NCBI GenBank assembly: GCA_029210175.1
Contig: JARGPL010000034.1
Coordinates: 1 to 46,744, forward strand
Length of the DNA stretch: 46,744 nt
Reading direction: 5' to 3'
Source: Minwuia sp.
Lineage (GTDB): Bacteria > Pseudomonadota > Alphaproteobacteria > Minwuiales > Minwuiaceae
Below are positions 10,157 through 19,021 of this stretch, in pieces. A program made the position numbers and the translations under genes. The notes under the pieces are model-generated. The model saw nothing but the letters and a program-made list of their open reading frames with translations, did not search any database and was not told where the DNA came from. Numbering within the stretch: position 1 is the stretch's first letter; each line of letters begins with the position of its first letter.

Positions 10157-12055
10157 TCAGACTGCAGGCGCGCGACGGACGCCGACACCCCGCCGGACAT
10201 GACCCAGCAAGAGGGTCAGCGCCGCGGGTGTGACGCCAGGAATGCGGCCGGCCTGGCCCAGGGTGGCGGGGCGCGCGGCGCGCAGCTTCTCCACCATCTC
10301 TTTCGACAGACCACTGATCCGGCCATAGTCCAGATCATCCGGCAGGCGCAACTGTTCGTCCTTGCGAAAGGCCACGATGTCGGCCTGCTGGCGGTCCAGG
10401 TAGCCCGCGTATACCGCATCGATTTCCAGCTGCTCCGCCACATCCGGACCAAGGTCTGCCAGGTCCGGCCACACCCGGGCCAGGTCGGACATGGCGATGG
10501 CGGGGTAGCGCAGCAGATCGGCGGCGGTGCGGCGGGTGCCGTCAAGGTTCACCTTCATGCCGTGCTTCCGCGCTTCCTGTGGTGTCAGATCGTATGTCAG
10601 CATGCGTGCCCGTGCATCTGTCAGACGCGCCGCCTTGCCGGCGTAAACCCCGGCACGCACCGGTCCGACACAACCCAGCGCCTGACCCCGCACGGTCAGC
10701 CGTTCGTCGGCATTGTCTGCCCGGAGCGTCAGTCTGTATTCAGCCCGGGAGGTGAACATGCGATAGGGTTCCGCCGTGCCGCGAGTCACCAGATCATCGA
10801 TCATGACACCGATGTAGGCTTCAGCCCGGTCGAGGATCGCCGGTGGCTGACCGGTGCAGGCGCGGGCAGCATTCAGACCGGCCATCAGACCCTGCGCGGC
10901 GGCTTCCTCGTATCCCGTGGTGCCATTGATCTGGCCCGCGAGATAGAGGCCGGCAATCCGCCGGGTTTCGAGACTGTGATGCAGTTCGCGCGGATCCACG
11001 AAATCATACTCGATGGCGTATCCCGGCTGCAGGATGCGCGCCATTTCCAGACCGGGGATCAACCGCAACATCGCCGCCTGCACGTCTTCCGGCAGGCTGG
11101 TGGAAATACCGTTGGGATAGACCGTATGGTCATCCAGCCCTTCAGGTTCCAGAAATATCTGGTGCCGCTGACGCTCGGCGAACCGCACCACCTTGTCCTC
11201 GATGGACGGGCAATAACGCGGCCCGGTCGAGGCGATCTGACCCGAGTACATCGGCGACCGCGCCAGGTTGGCGCGAATCACATCATGCGCTGCCGGTGTG
11301 GTTTCCGTGATATGGCAGGAAATCTGCGGTGTGGTGATTTCACGTGTGAGGAAGGAGAACGGGACGGGCGGTTCATCGCCTTTCTGTTCATCCAGCGACG
11401 CCCAGTCGATGGTGCGGCCATCCAGACGGGGTGGTGTCCCTGTCTTCAGACGCCCGAGGGCAAATCCGGCCCGTTCCAGGGTCAGCGCCAGACCGGTCGC
11501 CGGATCTTCCCCCATGCGCCCGGCCGGAATCTGTTTCTCGCCCATGTGGATCAGGCCGCGCAGGAAGGTCCCCGTGGTCAGCACCACCCGGCCAGCGGGT
11601 AGGACCTCCCCCGCGCCGGTCACGACACCAGTCACGGTCGGTGTGCCGGAAACCATGTCCACGATCAGGTCCTCGACAGTCGCTGCCTTCAGGGTAAGGC
11701 CATCCTGTTGTTTCAGTATGGCCTGCATGGCCTGGCGATAAAGCTTCCGGTCAGACTGCGCCCGCGGTCCACGAACGGCAGGGCCACGGGACCGGTTCAG
11801 CAGCCGGAACTGAATGCCCGCGGCATCGGCCACCAGACCCATCACACCATCCAGCGCATCGATTTCCCGCACCAGGTGGCCCTTGCCCAGCCCACCGATG
11901 GCCGGGTTGCAGGACATCTGGCCAATGGTGTCGAGGCGATGGGTCAGCAACAGGGTGCGTGCACCTGCCCGCGCGGCGGCGGCGGCGGCTTCGCATCCGG
12001 CATGGCCGCCGCCGATGACGATCACGTCCCAGGTCTGTGCGGATGGCGTCTGCAT
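10157..12055 (-). CDS. mnmG: tRNA uridine-5-carboxymethylaminomethyl modification enzyme MnmG (GidA)
   Basis: The 632-residue FAD protein works with MnmE to modify U34 of tRNAs reading split codon boxes. Seen: the dinucleotide-binding [10 protein letters not shown] near residue 15, the [15 protein letters not shown] signature, [10 protein letters not shown] and the C-terminal [10 protein letters not shown] / [13 protein letters not shown] region. The ATG at 12055 is preferred because GGGA lies eight bases upstream and it gives family length; an ATG at 12091 would add 12 residues. It is divergently spaced from nothing: mnmE lies upstream on the same strand with a 151-base gap that holds a parS. 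Confidence 0.96.
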   Translation of the reverse strand: MQTPSAQTWDVIVIGGGHAGCEAAAAAARAGARTLLLTHRLDTIGQMSCNPAIGGLGKGHLVREIDALDGVMGLVADAAGIQFRLLNRSRGPAVRGPRAQSDRKLYRQAMQAILKQQDGLTLKAATVEDLIVDMVSGTPTVTGVVTGAGEVLPAGRVVLTTGTFLRGLIHMGEKQIPAGRMGEDPATGLALTLERAGFALGRLKTGTPPRLDGRTIDWASLDEQKGDEPPVPFSFLTREITTPQISCHITETTPAAHDVIRANLARSPMYSGQIASTGPRYCPSIEDKVVRFAERQRHQIFLEPEGLDDHTVYPNGISTSLPEDVQAAMLRLIPGLEMARILQPGYAIEYDFVDPRELHHSLETRRIAGLYLAGQINGTTGYEEAAAQGLMAGLNAARACTGQPPAILDRAEAYIGVMIDDLVTRGTAEPYRMFTSRAEYRLTLRADNADERLTVRGQALGCVGPVRAGVYAGKAARLTDARARMLTYDLTPQEARKHGMKVNLDGTRRTAADLLRYPAIAMSDLARVWPDLADLGPDVAEQLEIDAVYAGYLDRQQADIVAFRKDEQLRLPDDLDYGRISGLSKEMVEKLRAARPATLGQAGRIPGVTPAALTLLLGHVRRGVGVRRAPAV

Positions 12056-12158
12056 GCGGTTGGTCCCGTCTGTCCCGGCGTTGCTGTGCATGTCCGTGGT
12101 TCTAGCGCGACCGGGCGATCAGTCAATCTGTCTGGCCGGAAATCGGACATTCCGTGTC

Positions 12159-12174
12159 TGTTTCACGTGAAACA
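12159..12174. promoter_or_regulatory. parS site 2 (mnmE-mnmG intergenic)
   Basis: A second exact TGTTTCACGTGAAACA lies between mnmE (stop at 12207) and mnmG, about 2.06 kb from the first site. It is non-coding here, unlike site 1. Confidence 0.95.
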
Positions 12175-12206
12175 ACTGCCCTTGCGCCACTTGCCGGGCC
12201 ATGCGG

Positions 12207-13562
12207 TCACTTGCCGATGCAGAAATCCCGGAAGATCACGTCGAGCAGATCCTCGACATCCACCGCGCCGGTGATCCGGCCCAGCGCCCGTACCGCCATG
12301 CGCAGGTCTTCCCCCACCAGTTCGAACGGTTGCCCGTCCGACAGCCCGGTCATGGCGCGCGCCAGATAGCCATCGGCGTGCCCCAGACTCTCCCGATGGC
12401 GCCAGCGGGTCGGCGGCGCCTGACCGCCATACCGGGTCAGATCGTCTGCGGCCCGGGTCAGGCGATCCAGCAATACCGGGACCCCCTCACCTGTGGAGAT
12501 CGAAACCGCGACGACAGAAGATGACACAATATCTGGGGATGTGCAGCGATCAGCACGGTCGATCTTGGTGCGAACCCGGATCACCGCTGGCCCTCCCGCA
12601 ACGGCCTGATCTGACTCGATCTGCACCGGACCCCAGTCCGTATCGACCTCCGCCAGGTGCAGGATCAGGTCAGCCGACCCGGCGCGCTGCAGCGCCCGGC
12701 GCATGCCCTCCCGCTCGATTTCGTCACCGGTTTCGCGCAGCCCGGCGGTGTCGAGCACGGTGACCGCATGACCGCCAAGATCCAGATGAACCTCCAGCAC
12801 GTCCCGCGTTGTCCCCGCCTGTGCCGTGACAATCGCCACATCCCGCCGCGCCAGCGCATTCAGCAGGGTCGACTTGCCGGCATTCGGTGCCCCGATGATC
12901 GCCACCTGCAGGCCGTTGCGCACCCGTTCCCCCTGCCGCGCATCCGCCAGATGGGCCTGCAGTTCCCGGCGCAGCGCGGTCAGCGCCGTCTGCATGTCCG
13001 GCACCAGGGTGTCCGGCAGTTCCTCATCGGGGAAATCGAGCCAGGCCTCCATATGCGCCAGAATGCGCAACAGCCGGGCGCTCCATCCCTGATAGATCTC
13101 GGCCAGGGCACCGTCGGTCTGCTGCAGGGCCTGGCGGCGCTGGGCCGTGGTCTCTGCCGCGATCAGGTCGCCGATCCCCTCCGCCGCCGTCAGGTCCAGC
13201 TTGCCGTTGGCCACGGCGCGGCGGGTGAACTCCCCCGCTTCGGCCATGCGCAACCCTGCGATCCGCCCGAGAGCCTGAAACAGCCCGTCCAGCACCGCGC
13301 GCCCGCCATGTACGTGCAGTTCCGCCAGATCCTCGCCCGTGAAACTTGCCGGGCCGGGGAACCAGAGCACCAGCGCGCGATCCAGGATCTCGCCGTTTTC
13401 CGGGTCCCGCAGCGCCCGCAGTGCGGCCTTGCGTGGCGTTGGCATCGTGCCCGCGAGGGCGCGGACAGCGTCGGCCACGACCGCGCCGGACAGGCGCACG
13501 ACCGCAACCCCTGCCGGGCCTGCCGCGCTGGAAAGCGCATAGATGCTGTCACCGCCGGACAT
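12207..13562 (-). CDS. mnmE: tRNA modification GTPase MnmE (TrmE)
   Basis: The 451-residue GTPase forms the MnmEG complex that modifies tRNA U34. It has the N-terminal tetrahydrofolate-binding domain (DSIYALSSAAGPAGVAVVRLSG; AGEFTRRAVANGKLDL), a central helical domain and an inserted Ras-like G domain with G1 GAPNAGKS (224-231), a TTRD loop and DTAGLRET. It ends in CIGK, the catalytically important C-terminal cysteine motif. The frame remains open to 13820, but the MSGGDSIYA start at 13562 matches the family; the longer reading runs antiphase through the upstream DUF6489 gene and was rejected. Confidence 0.96.
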   Translation of the reverse strand: MSGGDSIYALSSAAGPAGVAVVRLSGAVVADAVRALAGTMPTPRKAALRALRDPENGEILDRALVLWFPGPASFTGEDLAELHVHGGRAVLDGLFQALGRIAGLRMAEAGEFTRRAVANGKLDLTAAEGIGDLIAAETTAQRRQALQQTDGALAEIYQGWSARLLRILAHMEAWLDFPDEELPDTLVPDMQTALTALRRELQAHLADARQGERVRNGLQVAIIGAPNAGKSTLLNALARRDVAIVTAQAGTTRDVLEVHLDLGGHAVTVLDTAGLRETGDEIEREGMRRALQRAGSADLILHLAEVDTDWGPVQIESDQAVAGGPAVIRVRTKIDRADRCTSPDIVSSSVVAVSISTGEGVPVLLDRLTRAADDLTRYGGQAPPTRWRHRESLGHADGYLARAMTGLSDGQPFELVGEDLRMAVRALGRITGAVDVEDLLDVIFRDFCIGK

Positions 13563-13591
13563 GCGCGCGGTCCCCAGGGCGCGTCGCGGCC

Positions 13592-13843
13592 TCAGTCCTT
13601 CGGCGGTGTCTTGCCGGCGTTGGTCATGGCCGCCCACAGGGCCTTCTGCATGGATTCCATGCCCTGCATGCCCAGCGGCAACCACTTGTTCATCATCGCC
13701 TCCGGCTCCATGTCGCGGACGTTCTGGCGCATCCGCTCCTCCAGTTCCGCCATCAGGCGCTGCTGCATCGGCTGAACATCCGGCAGGCCCATGAAAGTTC
13801 TGGCTTCCTCGGGCGTGCAATCTATGTCGATGGTGACTTTCAT
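13592..13843 (-). CDS. DUF6489 family protein
   Basis: A small 83-residue acidic helical protein beginning MKVTIDIDCTPEEARTFMGL and rich in Met and Glu. This matches the DUF6489 family, which in alphaproteobacteria is often encoded immediately upstream of mnmE. It lies 29 bases before the mnmE start on the same strand and so is probably co-transcribed. No signal peptide or membrane segment is seen, so it is likely cytoplasmic. Function is unknown; the constant neighbour suggests a link to tRNA modification or to the origin-proximal location. Confidence 0.85.
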   Translation of the reverse strand: MKVTIDIDCTPEEARTFMGLPDVQPMQQRLMAELEERMRQNVRDMEPEAMMNKWLPLGMQGMESMQKALWAAMTNAGKTPPKD

Positions 13844-13979
13844 GGCGGCTGTCCTATGGTCTGGGCTGGAAAGACGTTCCGGCGCGGCAGGGCATTATGA
13901 CCCCATTCCGCCCCCCCGGGGCAATGGCGGCCTGCGGGCTGCCACGCATTGACGGCACCCTGCGCGAGGATACCTGCTG

Positions 13980-16049
13980 ATGACGATCGATTTCGCCCGC
14001 AACAATCTGGATCGCGAAACCAGCCCCTATCTGGTGCAGCACGCAGACAATCCGGTGCATTGGCAGGGCTGGTCCCAGGCCGCCCTTGACGAGGCCGCGC
14101 GTACGGGAAAACCGGTATTGCTGTCCGTGGGGTACGCCGCCTGTCACTGGTGCCACGTGATGGCGCACGAAAGCTTCGAGAACCCTGCGGTCGCCGAGCT
14201 GATGAACCGCCTGTTCATCAACATCAAGGTGGATCGCGAGGAACGCCCCGACATCGACACCATCTATCAGACGGCGCTCGCCATGCTGGGGGAACAGGGC
14301 GGCTGGCCGCTGACCATGTTCCTGACGCCGGAGGGCAAGCCGTTCTGGGGTGGCACCTATTTCCCGCCGGAGACGCGCTATGGCCGACCGGGCTTCCCGG
14401 CGGTGCTGGAGCGGGTGCGGGAGGTCTACGAGACCGATCGGGAGACCATCGACAAGAACGTCGACGCCCTGACCAACGGCCTGCGCCAGAATGCGAAGCT
14501 GCCCGATGCGGAAAGCCGCCCGCAGCTGGCCGCCGACGTGCTGGACCGCGCGGCGCAGCGCCTGCTGCAGGAATTCGATCCGACGTTCGGCGGCATCGGC
14601 CAGGCCCCGAAGTTTCCGCAGGTGCCGATCCTGGAAATGGTCTGGCGCGCCCACCTGCGCAGCGACAACGCGGACATGCGCCACGCGGTGATGAACACGC
14701 TGATCCACATGGCGCAGGGCGGCATCTACGACCATCTGGGCGGCGGTTTCGCGCGCTATTCGGTCGATGCCGAGTGGCTGGCACCGCATTTCGAGAAGAT
14801 GCTGTACGACAATTCGGCGCTGCTGATGCTGATGACCCAGGTCTGGCGGCGGGAGAACCATCCCCTGCTGCAACAGCGGGTGCATGAAACCGCCGAGTGG
14901 GTGCTGCGGGAGATGATTGCCGAGAACGGGGCCTTCGCCGCGACGCTCGACGCGGATTCGGAAGGCGTCGAGGGCAAGTTCTATGTCTGGGACGAAGCCG
15001 AGGTGGATCAGGTACTTGGCGTCGATGCGGCACTGTTCAAGAGCCACTATGACGTGACAGCGGACGGCAATTTCGAGCATCAGAACATCCTCAACCGCCG
15101 CCTGCAGCCCGACCTGATGGATGCGGAGACGGAGGCGATGCTGGCCGACTGCCGCAGCCGCCTGCTGGCCCACCGCGCGGGCCGGGTCCGCCCGGGGTGG
15201 GACGACAAGGTGCTGGCCGACTGGAACGGCGTGATGATCGCGGCCCTGGTCGAAGCCGGCATGACCTTCGCCGAAGACAGCTGGATCGATGCCGCCCGCC
15301 AGGCCTTCGACGCCGTGGTGCGCGACATGGCGGACGATCAGGGGCGGCTGAGCCACAGTTTCCGGGTGGGTGACGCCCGCCACGCCGGCATGCTGGACGA
15401 TTACGCCGGCATGATCCGCGGCGCGCTGGCCCTGCATGAGGTCAGCGGCGAAGCCCGCTATCTGGATCACGCCGAAACCTGGGCCGACACCCTGGAGAAG
15501 CACTTTCTGGAGCCGGACAGCGGCGCCTATCACTTCACCGCCGACGATGCGGAGGCGCTGATCGTCCGCAGCCTCAGCATCGCCGACAATGCCACGCCGA
15601 ACGGCAACGGGCTGATGATCGAGAATCTGTCACGGCTCTGGCGGCTGACCGGCAAACCGGCCTGGCGGCAGCGGTTGCAGGCGCTGGGCGACGTGGTGGC
15701 CGATCAGGTGACGCGCAATTTCTTCCCCATCGCCACGGCGCTGAATGCGATCGCCTTCGACATGGCCGCGCTGGACGTGGTGGTCGTCGGACCCCCGGAC
15801 GATGCGGCGACCGATGCCCTGCTGCGCGCCGTGGCCCTGACCGCCGGGCCAGACCGGCTGCAACTGCGCGTGGACCCGGAAACCGCGCTGCCCGCGCACC
15901 ATCCGGCACACGGCAAGAGCATGGCGCAGGGCCGCGCAACGGCGTATCTTTGTCGCCAGATGGTCTGCGGGCTGCCGATCACGGATCCGGAGACCCTCGC
16001 CCAGGCGCTGACCCAGACACTGGCCGCCACAAACGCGGAAACGCCGTGA
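13980..16049 (+). CDS. Thioredoxin-domain / DUF255 protein (YyaL, SPATA20 family)
   Basis: The 689-residue protein has an N-terminal thioredoxin-like DUF255 domain (NNLDRETSPYLVQHADNPV, active-site-like C55-H-W-C58, VDREERPDID, GGWPLTMFLTPEGKPFWGGTYFP) and a C-terminal six-hairpin glycosidase-like fold (DHLGGGFARYSVD, WLVPHFEKMLYDN-type segment, DADSEGVEGKFYVW). Family members occur from bacteria to man; a firm enzymatic role is not established. GAGGA lies nine bases before the ATG. It is divergent from the DUF6489-mnmE unit across 136 bases and is the first gene of the accessory stretch between mnmE and hemJ. Confidence 0.93.
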   Translation: MTIDFARNNLDRETSPYLVQHADNPVHWQGWSQAALDEAARTGKPVLLSVGYAACHWCHVMAHESFENPAVAELMNRLFINIKVDREERPDIDTIYQTALAMLGEQGGWPLTMFLTPEGKPFWGGTYFPPETRYGRPGFPAVLERVREVYETDRETIDKNVDALTNGLRQNAKLPDAESRPQLAADVLDRAAQRLLQEFDPTFGGIGQAPKFPQVPILEMVWRAHLRSDNADMRHAVMNTLIHMAQGGIYDHLGGGFARYSVDAEWLAPHFEKMLYDNSALLMLMTQVWRRENHPLLQQRVHETAEWVLREMIAENGAFAATLDADSEGVEGKFYVWDEAEVDQVLGVDAALFKSHYDVTADGNFEHQNILNRRLQPDLMDAETEAMLADCRSRLLAHRAGRVRPGWDDKVLADWNGVMIAALVEAGMTFAEDSWIDAARQAFDAVVRDMADDQGRLSHSFRVGDARHAGMLDDYAGMIRGALALHEVSGEARYLDHAETWADTLEKHFLEPDSGAYHFTADDAEALIVRSLSIADNATPNGNGLMIENLSRLWRLTGKPAWRQRLQALGDVVADQVTRNFFPIATALNAIAFDMAALDVVVVGPPDDAATDALLRAVALTAGPDRLQLRVDPETALPAHHPAHGKSMAQGRATAYLCRQMVCGLPITDPETLAQALTQTLAATNAETP

Positions 16050-16081
16050 CGCACGGGCCTGCCGCGCAGGGCAAATCCTGG

Positions 16082-16119
16082 CTGTGCTGCCCCTGTGCTG
16101 CCCCTGTGCTGCCCCTGTG
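16082..16119 (+). repeat. 11-bp tandem repeat, 3.5 copies
   Basis: CTGTGCTGCCC is repeated three times without change and followed by a partial copy, ending at the ribosome-binding site of the alkyltransferase gene. It is a slippage-prone tract that could alter spacing in the 5' untranslated region. Confidence 0.85.
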
Positions 16120-16133
16120 AAGGAGGTGCGATC

Positions 16134-16730
16134 ATGCTGACAACCATTCTGGAAAGCCCCCTCGGCCCCATCCGGCTGCGGATCGAGGATGAGGCCATCA
16201 CCGAACTGCGCTGGAACACGGAACAGGACCCGGGCGCAGAACCCGGGAAGGCCACGGACAGCGCTGCCGAGGCACCGCTTTCACCGGATACGGTGCCGGT
16301 CCGCAGCCCCGCGACGCTCAGCACCCCCGCGTCGCTCAACACCCCTGCCACGCCGACCATCACCCCGATCGACGACGCCATGGCGCATCCCCTGGTGGCG
16401 GAGACCAGCCGCCAGCTCGACGCCTATTTCGCCGGGAAACTGGACAGCTTCGACCTGCCCGTCCGCCCCGCAGGCACCACGTTCCAGCGCCTGGTCTGGC
16501 ACATCATGCAGCGCATCCCCAAGGGCCACGTCCGCACCTATGGCGGCGTCGCGGAAGAACTCGGCGCCTCCGCCCGCGCCGTCGGCACCGCCTGCGGCCG
16601 CAACCCCATCCCCATCATCATCCCCTGCCACCGCATCGTCGCCGCCAACGGCAAACTCGGCGGTTTCTCGGCGTCAGGTGGGGTGGAGGACAAGGTGTGG
16701 CTGCTGCGGCATGAGGGGGCGTTGCTGTAG
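16134..16730 (+). CDS. Methylated-DNA--[protein]-cysteine S-methyltransferase (Ogt/MGMT type)
   Basis: The 198-residue protein would repair O6-alkylguanine by transferring the alkyl group to its own cysteine. It has the ATase helix-turn-helix with GHVRTYGGVAEELGASARAVGTA and the active-site motif IIIPCHRIVAANGKLGGFS. AAGGAGG lies seven bases before the ATG at 16134, one of the strongest ribosome sites in the window. Between the N-terminal domain and the conserved part there is an unusual low-complexity Pro/Thr/Ser/Ala stretch (about residues 35-80). It is the last normal-GC gene before the low-GC island. Confidence 0.93.
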   Translation: MLTTILESPLGPIRLRIEDEAITELRWNTEQDPGAEPGKATDSAAEAPLSPDTVPVRSPATLSTPASLNTPATPTITPIDDAMAHPLVAETSRQLDAYFAGKLDSFDLPVRPAGTTFQRLVWHIMQRIPKGHVRTYGGVAEELGASARAVGTACGRNPIPIIIPCHRIVAANGKLGGFSASGGVEDKVWLLRHEGALL

Positions 16731-17018
16731 CGGGGGAGTGAGGTAGAGGCGGAATTACAACTTCGCCGCAATGTGATTCATCGTTCCGAACAACAGGAGC
16801 GGGAACATGAGCCGCGGCCCGCAGCAGATAGCGAGCATTGAGCATCCGATCTGCTTTGGTCGGACCCGCCCCAAGCGATTACTCAATCTAATCAATAACC
16901 GCTGCGTTGCGTGGCCCTTAATACCTGCCATTCGTAAAAACTCGAAAGCCCGATATGAGCATATGGTGACGGCGCAAAACCAAGTCACCGCTCGCGATGA
17001 CTCGACATCGCAATTTCT
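16731..17018. other. Gene-poor left flank of the low-GC island
   Basis: No convincing gene is present in these 288 bases. Composition drops from the GC-rich alkyltransferase gene to near-balanced sequence at about 16740. Short open frames on both strands (for example minus 16755-16988) show no recognisable domain and look like decayed sequence. The left boundary of the acquired segment is probably here. Confidence 0.5.
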
Positions 17019-18779
17019 CTACCCAAACCGGAGACCGAAAAGACCACCTGTTTCTTCTTCATCAGTCAGCCGCGTTGGATTTACGTAGCTTTGGACGAGG
17101 AAGTCGTCTTGAAATCCACCCTCAGGCAGAGCGTCAGAGTTCATTGTGACAATATACTGGAAACCAGCCCTTTCGGCGTGACTAGCGCCTAACTGGAGTG
17201 CCTTCGCGATTTGCCTTTCATCAACGCCATCAAACAGGTGGCTATCATGAATCAAGAAGCCTGGTCCAATACCTCGTTTTGTTGTCAGCTCCGCCAACAT
17301 CAGGTCGAAGCAGAAAATCTGCATATTGGTGATACCCTTGCTGCGTTGGGCGTCGATAGTCACCTCAAAGGTCGGTCCGTTCGGCGTAGCCGCCACGGTC
17401 AGGCTTCCGGCCTGCTTATAAAGCGATGTAGACAAGCCCTCGAAAATCACGATGGCTTCATTGATAATCTCGCTCCGCTCGTGAAGGTCATTTAAGAGGG
17501 CTTGCTGCAACCGCGCTCGCTCGATGTCGAGCTGAACTTTTGTGTTTTCAATGCGTTCCGCGATTTCCAGCTGCTGGCGTAACGATTCGACGTTAGCTTC
17601 AGCGCGTCCAGCCTCTTCCTGAAGGCGCGAGTAGTGGTCCAATGCCCCACCTGATTGAAGGATGCCCATGAGCTGCCCACGTCGGTGGTCCAATTCGCCA
17701 CGACGCGCTTCACGTTCCACAATGCGAGCCTCAGCAGACGAGATTTCCGAAGACAGATGTGCCTGCCGGTTGCGGATTATTGCTTCGTGAAACTCGGACA
17801 CCTCCTCAAAACGACGACCGATTGTCTCAGGAAGCACAACGCCAGCCTCGCTGTATAGTTTCTCTACATTCGTAATCGCTGGAGGTTCTTCACTTTCTAA
17901 AGCTGTCCTCAGTTGCAGGATCAACTCCCGGTCAATGAGGTTGTCGTCGTTGATTGTAGAAATCATTCGCGTGATCTGCGAAGCTTCCTGCTCCATCCCA
18001 GAATACTCAGGCACTACGTTAAACGCGGCGAGATGCTGCTGAAGCTGGCGAACTTTAGTTTCTGCTATAGCGAGACGCGTTCGGAAGTCTGCTGAGCTTC
18101 CGTAGAACTCGCCTAAATCGCCCTGCTTCGCAGCCTTTCGCAGTTCGGCCATCGCACTTTCTTGAGCGCGTGTCTCCTGAAACTCCTGGGAAATACTGGC
18201 ATCAAGTCCTAGGAGATATGAAATAGCGACTTGCTGGTCCCATTTTTGCTGCCGCCCTGAGTGCAGCGTCGGCTGAACAATTCCACCGCTGTTTTGGCGG
18301 CGCGCGAAGTACGAAAATAGTGAACGAAAAGTGGGCCCGAAGCGACTCGTCGCGTCGGGGTTCGTGGACAAATCGAACAAGAGCGCACCTAGATCGTTTC
18401 TCCAGTTCGTATTTGACAGAATGAGGTCTCCAGTATTTTTCTCCAGATCCGGTTTGATCGGCCAATGTTCAGTTTCGCCCTGCAGTCGGATACAAGCGGG
18501 GTTAGCTCCGGATCGCGCCGCAGAGACTGTGTGACCACCAATGTCAGCTTGTATCTCGAACAATGACGGCTTCAATTCGTCAGATCGAAAAATACTGTCC
18601 GCCTTGACGTTGCCGCCATAGATAAAATGGATCAACTCGACAAAGCTGGTTTTCCCAGCCCCATTTCTCGATTGTTTGTCTGTAGCTTCAGCAGATTTCT
18701 CGGCGAGAAGAATATTGAGCCCTTTCCCGAAGGTTAGGGATTTGAAACTCTCAAGATCGCTCGTGATGCTATGAATCAT
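17019..18779 (-). CDS. DUF2326 ABC-type ATPase of an ABC-three-component system
   Basis: The 586-residue protein opens MIHSITSDLESFKSLTFGKGLNILLAEKS, an SMC/RecF-like N-terminus, with Walker A SRNGAGKTS at 37-45, a long coiled-coil-rich middle (about 220-440) and, near 505-520, the DUF2326 Walker-B-like segment GFLIHDSHLFDGVDERQ. DUF2326 proteins are the ATPase component of ABC-3C conflict systems, thought to sense invading nucleic acid or replication intermediates and license an effector. No classical LSGGQ signature was seen, as is usual in this family. Its ATG overlaps the stop of the middle-component gene by four bases. The frame extends to 18920, but that would overlap the upstream gene. 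Composition is clearly less GC-rich than the flanks, indicating transfer. Confidence 0.88.
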   Translation of the reverse strand: MIHSITSDLESFKSLTFGKGLNILLAEKSAEATDKQSRNGAGKTSFVELIHFIYGGNVKADSIFRSDELKPSLFEIQADIGGHTVSAARSGANPACIRLQGETEHWPIKPDLEKNTGDLILSNTNWRNDLGALLFDLSTNPDATSRFGPTFRSLFSYFARRQNSGGIVQPTLHSGRQQKWDQQVAISYLLGLDASISQEFQETRAQESAMAELRKAAKQGDLGEFYGSSADFRTRLAIAETKVRQLQQHLAAFNVVPEYSGMEQEASQITRMISTINDDNLIDRELILQLRTALESEEPPAITNVEKLYSEAGVVLPETIGRRFEEVSEFHEAIIRNRQAHLSSEISSAEARIVEREARRGELDHRRGQLMGILQSGGALDHYSRLQEEAGRAEANVESLRQQLEIAERIENTKVQLDIERARLQQALLNDLHERSEIINEAIVIFEGLSTSLYKQAGSLTVAATPNGPTFEVTIDAQRSKGITNMQIFCFDLMLAELTTKRGIGPGFLIHDSHLFDGVDERQIAKALQLGASHAERAGFQYIVTMNSDALPEGGFQDDFLVQSYVNPTRLTDEEETGGLFGLRFG

Positions 18780-19021
18780 GGCGCAGACTTTCGCAGAACG
18801 CCGCTGTCGAAGCTCACAGCATTCAATATGAAGAGTAAGTCGAGCGCTAGAATGAACCAATCGTAGTTGATCGGAGCGACCCCGATGTGTCCGCCTTCCT
18901 GCTTGCGCACTCCATCCCATACGCGGGAAACAGTCATTGGCTCATGCAGGCAAGCGAGGATGTCCGCTCCAACGGTCAAGAGTGCCCGTTCGGGACGGAT
19001 ATGTTTGGTCGGAAGAATCAT
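18776..19021 (-). CDS. ABC-three-component system middle component (MC6-like)
   Basis: An 81-residue protein starting MILPTKHIRPERALLTVGADIL and containing SRVWDGVRK and NYDWFILALDLLFILNAV. The length, the opening motif and the position between an effector-like gene and a DUF2326 ATPase match the small middle component of class MC6. Middle components resemble winged-helix or adaptor proteins and are proposed to bridge ATPase and effector. Both ends overlap the neighbours by four bases (ATGA type), so the three genes are translationally coupled. Confidence 0.85.
   Translation of the reverse strand: MILPTKHIRPERALLTVGADILACLHEPMTVSRVWDGVRKQEGGHIGVAPINYDWFILALDLLFILNAVSFDSGVLRKSAP

Noticed and set aside
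13563-13820. An 86-residue N-terminal extension of MnmE
   Set aside because: It is a frame over the DUF6489 gene; the family-typical start MSGGDSIYA is at 13562.
16755-16988. A 77-codon frame on the minus strand in the left flank of the island
   Set aside because: No recognisable domain, no ribosome site, and an overlapping frame on the other strand of similar length; probably decayed sequence.
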